Source: Diadema setosum (lineage: Eukaryota; Echinodermata; Echinoidea; Diadematoida; Diadematidae). Taken from it: a stretch of 64,000 nt of DNA. The DNA lies in NCBI RefSeq assembly GCF_964275005.1, contig NC_092686.1, forward strand, positions 18,490,547 through 18,554,546, written 5' to 3'. The translations under genes and the position numbers were made by a program. The notes under the pieces are model-generated. The model did not search any database, had not been told where the DNA came from, and saw only the letters and a program-made list of their open reading frames with translations. Positions 60,041 to 64,000 of this stretch are shown here, piece after piece (the first letter of the stretch is position 1; each line of letters opens with the position of its first letter).

Positions 60041-61025
60041 GAGCGTGTTTCTACTGAGAGCACCTCGCATCACCTCGCATCACAGCCAATTTTGTCCCCC
60101 GCATCACCTCGTATTTTACGACCACTCGAGCTGTTTCTACTGATCGAGCGATAAAATATGCGGTGAAGTGAGGTGACGTGCTAAATGCGATGAATCCGGA
60201 AGTCGCGTATTTTCAGGTCACAGTAATCACAAGCCCTGCCTGTGCTACCACTGCCTCTGCCATTTTGTGGTAGGCCACTGAATTTTGTTTAGACTGTTTA
60301 GTCTTTCCGTCCAAAATGCCCCTCACCAACATTTCCTGCCACCTGGTTATTACTATAATATTTGAAATCGTTGCAGGTCGAGGGTCTCTTGGGGCTCCAA
60401 CAATTGGCAACATACTTAATGTTAGTATTCCAGCGAAAACGAATTGGGGAATCTACAACTTCGAGACGATACAATTTTATGGGAAAATGAATGCAGTGTG
60501 AAATCAGAGCAGAGTATAGACTAGTAGAGCCTAGACATAGAAGTATAGTAGACATAGAAGTATAGTATATATATAGGCTGTTGGGCACACAAACAGACGA
60601 TGAAAGCACGCAATTCACATTCATGTACCACCTCATATTTAGTAGAGTTGGTACAGTGTACTACTAGGCCTGATGCGTGCAAAACTACAGTCGCTGTGTA
60701 CACACAAGTGTCGAAGTGTGCGATGAACCAATTGAAAAGCGCAGGGCGAAAGCTCCCAATAATTTGAGACTTCGGATACACCGCAAATTTCGCTATCCGG
60801 TGTGTTTCTACTGAAAATCGCCCCTCGCATCACTGCGCATTGACCACCTCAAAAGGTGGACGACAGAGCACCTCGCATCACCGCGCATTGGCCACTACCT
60901 GATCTGTTTCTATGGAGGAAAAATTTGAGGTGTTGCCGCTCATCGCTGTGCATCACCGCGAATCACCTTGCATCGCCTCGCAGTAGCATCACCTCAAATT
61001 TTCGTTGCTCAGTAGAAACACGCTC
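60041..61025. mobile_element. Inverted-repeat element with GAGCGTGTTTCTACTGAG ends, 985 bp
   Basis: GAGCGTGTTTCTACTGAG starts at 60041 and its exact inverse ends at 61025. AAT flanks both sides. Just inside each end are reiterated ACCTCGCATCACCTCGCAT-type blocks. No coding region recognised. Confidence 0.65.
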
Positions 61026-64000
61026 AATGCAGTGCATGCAGTGCAGTGGAGTATTTATTTAAAAAAGATTGCATTTGGGGGTTGTTGCTATTCCTAAAAT
61101 CCTACATTCTTAAAAAGATTCCAGCATTCTAAAGAAAATAAAGGGGGGGGGGGCATGGTATTACATGCATGTAGGCCTACATAATAATTTACAAAAAAGA
61201 TAAAACTATTATAATACTGAGTAGGATATCTTGATTTGTCCCCAACATCAACCCAAACCCTGCCTGACCCTGTTACTATTAACCATACTAGTGCTAGACT
61301 CTGGAATCCAGTAAAGACCCCTTTCTTCTCACCATAAAAAGCAATACACCTGCTGTATCTATACCTATTTTGTACATGGTTGGAATTGTATTTCCAGCTG
61401 TGTACAGGTATGGCATTACTGGACAGCATGGTAATTCCAGACACGCGCATTTTTGCGTACCGGTACTAATGACATTCAATACGCGCAGGACTTTGTGGAT
61501 TAGCCGCACAGAGCGTTGTATGGACCGAAATCGCAAAAAACGCAACATAAAAATGTATTTAAGAACATCAAGAAATTCACATTTCACCTCAGATTTGGAA
61601 GAAGATGTTGATTTATCACAAGGTTTTATCGCGTGAACTGTTCGAAATGTTCAAGTTAGACAATCATTTTACCGTAAAATACCAAATTTGAGCCTCATTT
61701 ACCCATTTTCTTTTTCTCTGTCGTCCGCTTGGGAAGAATGTGTATCGTTACGGTGAATCTTGGGTATGAATTGTGATTCTGGTGCAAGGACAAGGTGCGA
61801 AAGATGTTGATTATTCTATCACGAAAATCATGTCCAGAATTAATGCAATTTTACACCAGGCAAAAAGATAACTTTAAAAGACAACTTTTTGAAGAGGGGT
61901 ATATTTGAAGTCTATTTTCCAAAAAATTGGAGTGAATAATTTTCATAATTTTGCCGAATTTGTAATTTTCAAGACTTTGTGAATAACTGAGTGCTATTTT
62001 TGACCGAAATATCATCCATTGACAAGAAACTATCAATAAACATCAAAAATCAAGGTTAGATGCCTTCTAGCCTGGAATATTCCCCTATAATTACAGTGTC
62101 ATACATGCTTTATTACAATTTACACATGATTTGTAAACACATCAGGGAGGTGCTAGAGAAGGAGAGACAAGTATTGCTCTCCTTTGAAGTCATGCGCGGG
62201 GCCGCCGAGAAGTTATGCGTTCAACTACAGGTGTTAACCATGTGCTTTGACAAAAGAGAGCATCAATAATCGGGACTAGTGCTCTCACATCTAGAAATAC
62301 TTGCTCCTACTGCAATTCGCTCTCTCTTTCAATGTGATGGCAACAATGAATTTGTGTACCTTGAATTGGAGCAGCGAATCAAAATGCATTGTAAAACTCA
62401 CAATTCTAACAGCAAATAGTGAAAAAACACGCTGGAACACGCTTTAGCGGAGTACTTTATTTGAAAGATCAAAATATCCCTTATTAAAAGATAGAAAATT
62501 AACATGCGGAAATGTGTGCATTATGGAAAAATATTAGGTTTTAAAGAGGGCCTAATTTTCATTTCATTTCGATTTGCGAATTACGAAGAAAATAGAAATA
62601 CATGTTAATAATATTGAATTCTTTCCTAAACTATTCTAAATCAGTTCGAGTATTTCATTTAAAATTTTGCGGTGAAATAAAGCTTGTAATTCAACGAAAG
62701 GTGAAATGCGTTCTTCGTCTCCGAACTTCGTCTTGCAACTAGAGCGGTGCCGAGCATGACTTCAAAGCGTAGTGGAATGCTAGACATCCCATTGTAACGC
62801 CGTGTACCCAAACATGTGTTTGCATGAATTACGAAGAGTTGCCACTCCATCTCTGTAACACCTCCCTGAACACATCCTGCATTTTACTTGTAATGGGAGA
62901 GGGGGAATTCCTGCTTTTGCCATGAATTTGTGCATACTTGTATATATGTATGTATCATCAGGTGGTATATTTTCTGTGATTATTTCACCTTCCTGTTTCC
63001 GTTTCTCCACCCCCCCCCCCCCATCTGATCAGATCGCCTTTTCCATATTCTGTCTGTTCATGCTGAGCTAAAACTGAAAGACTGCTGGAAGCTGCTCGAG
63101 GAGGCTTTAGGTTTTTTCATAGTATAATGGAGTTTACACTAACTGTATACCTACCGTAGGGTAAGCAGTTACCATACCAATGTTTAGAGCTCTCTGGAAG
63201 TGGTGACTGTGACCTGCTTGGATGGAAGATGCATGCATTGCATGTATGTGTGTTGAAGTGTCTTGAGCACAATCGTGAAATTATTGGCTGTTGGTCAAAT
63301 TAAATGGAAAACATACTAGCTTAAATATTGTAACTCTGTTTATATAATGTAATTACACTGTGCAATGTATGTACCATAGCCAGGGCACGACATTAGCGGT
63401 AACCTGGTGGGTAGGGGCCATGACAAATTGATGTCCAGCCACCAGATTTCGCTCATCTTCTGCACAGCGTGTGTTGGGCTGAGTGTATAGGGGTTTAGGG
63501 CAATTACCCACTTGGCAATTACCCCAAACCCTTCCCCTGACCCTAATTGCCCTCGGGGTAATTGACCTGATACAGTGTTACAGTTGTATAGTCGTCACAC
63601 TCATTGAGTTCTGTTGGTTGAATGGCATAGTTAGTACCGGTAATCGTTAGGCTGCGTTCACATAGAAGTATACTATTAGGGTATTCGGTGCGCGTTTTTG
63701 AGGGCACGCGAATAGCTTGAATCGAATGATAGGATTTCCTAACACCGGTTCACATAAGAGGGCACTATTCGAAAATGCCGAATAGCTGCGTATAGTATAG
63801 CATAGTGGGAATGGCACTTGTTCGATTTTTGAGCAGCGTATACCATCTTTCGTTTATGAAATGATGAAAATTTTGGTCTGGATTTGCCCTTTAGCAAAAA
63901 TAAACATGTAGACTGACATTCTGACGCAGTTTAAAAATTGTTATTGCTGGGATGATTGCGTAGGAGGAAGAAGTAGGGAGTTGATGGTGCGGGTGATTGT
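61026..64000. other. Right-hand end of the window
   Basis: No gene recognised. Seen: an imperfect inverted pair around 62140-62210 and 62755-62870; a fragment at 63019-63115 related to 34080-34170; a diverged CAGGGCACGACATTAGC hAT-like end near 63379; and a GCTGCGTTCACATAGAAG start at 63651, which looks like the left end of another element cut by the window edge. Confidence 0.5.

Noticed and set aside
53234..64000. Divergent neighbour gene upstream of IFT122 (MBD4 is adjacent in vertebrates)
   Set aside because: No sequence resembling a methyl-CpG-binding or glycosylase domain, and no conserved exon on either strand in this interval.

Overview
The window is animal genomic DNA holding one recognisable protein-coding gene, an ortholog of IFT122, the WD-repeat subunit of the ciliary intraflagellar transport complex A. 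The gene lies on the minus strand. All 25 coding exons can be read from the start codon at 53233 down to the stop at 6059. Every intron is GT-AG and all reading frames join, giving 3,579 nt and a predicted protein of 1,192 residues. Introns are long and packed with terminal-inverted-repeat elements, microsatellites and minisatellites. Together with the high protein similarity to vertebrate IFT122, this suggests a marine invertebrate, perhaps an echinoderm, hemichordate or cephalochordate. A mollusc cannot be excluded, and the taxon is an inference.

Layout: 1-6058 is 3' flank, probably including a long 3' UTR. 6059-38445 carries exons 25 to 2. 38446-53174 is a giant first intron of about 14.7 kb. 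53175-53233 is the coding part of exon 1. The promoter region just beyond it (about 53234-53330) has an NRF-1-like palindrome and a near-consensus RFX X-box, as expected for a ciliary gene. 53.3-64 kb is intergenic and repeat-rich, with no convincing second gene.

Mobile DNA dominates the non-coding sequence. The most striking item is a 7.2 kb foldback-like element in intron 1 (43909-51111). Its long inverted arms are built from tandem 155-185 bp units that themselves contain poly-C and CA microsatellites, and it is flanked by TAA. Others are a 3.16 kb TA-flanked pogo/Tigger-like element whose interior holds a 71-bp satellite array (10325-13485); a TTAA-flanked piggyBac-like element with perfect 16-bp ends (31301-32071); TTAA-flanked elements with AGGG ends, one a near-complete palindrome (28232-28588); a TTA-flanked Harbinger-like MITE (20472-20842); several smaller inverted-repeat elements; and three copies of an approximately 1-1.35 kb repeat loaded with TGACCTTTGACC motifs, the DR1 nuclear-receptor site. 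Upstream of the gene lies a tandem array with a 1,267-bp dimeric higher-order period (54601-57470).

No transposase, RNA gene, CRISPR array or second conserved protein was recognised. Assignments of the elements to superfamilies rest on terminal sequence and flanking duplication alone.
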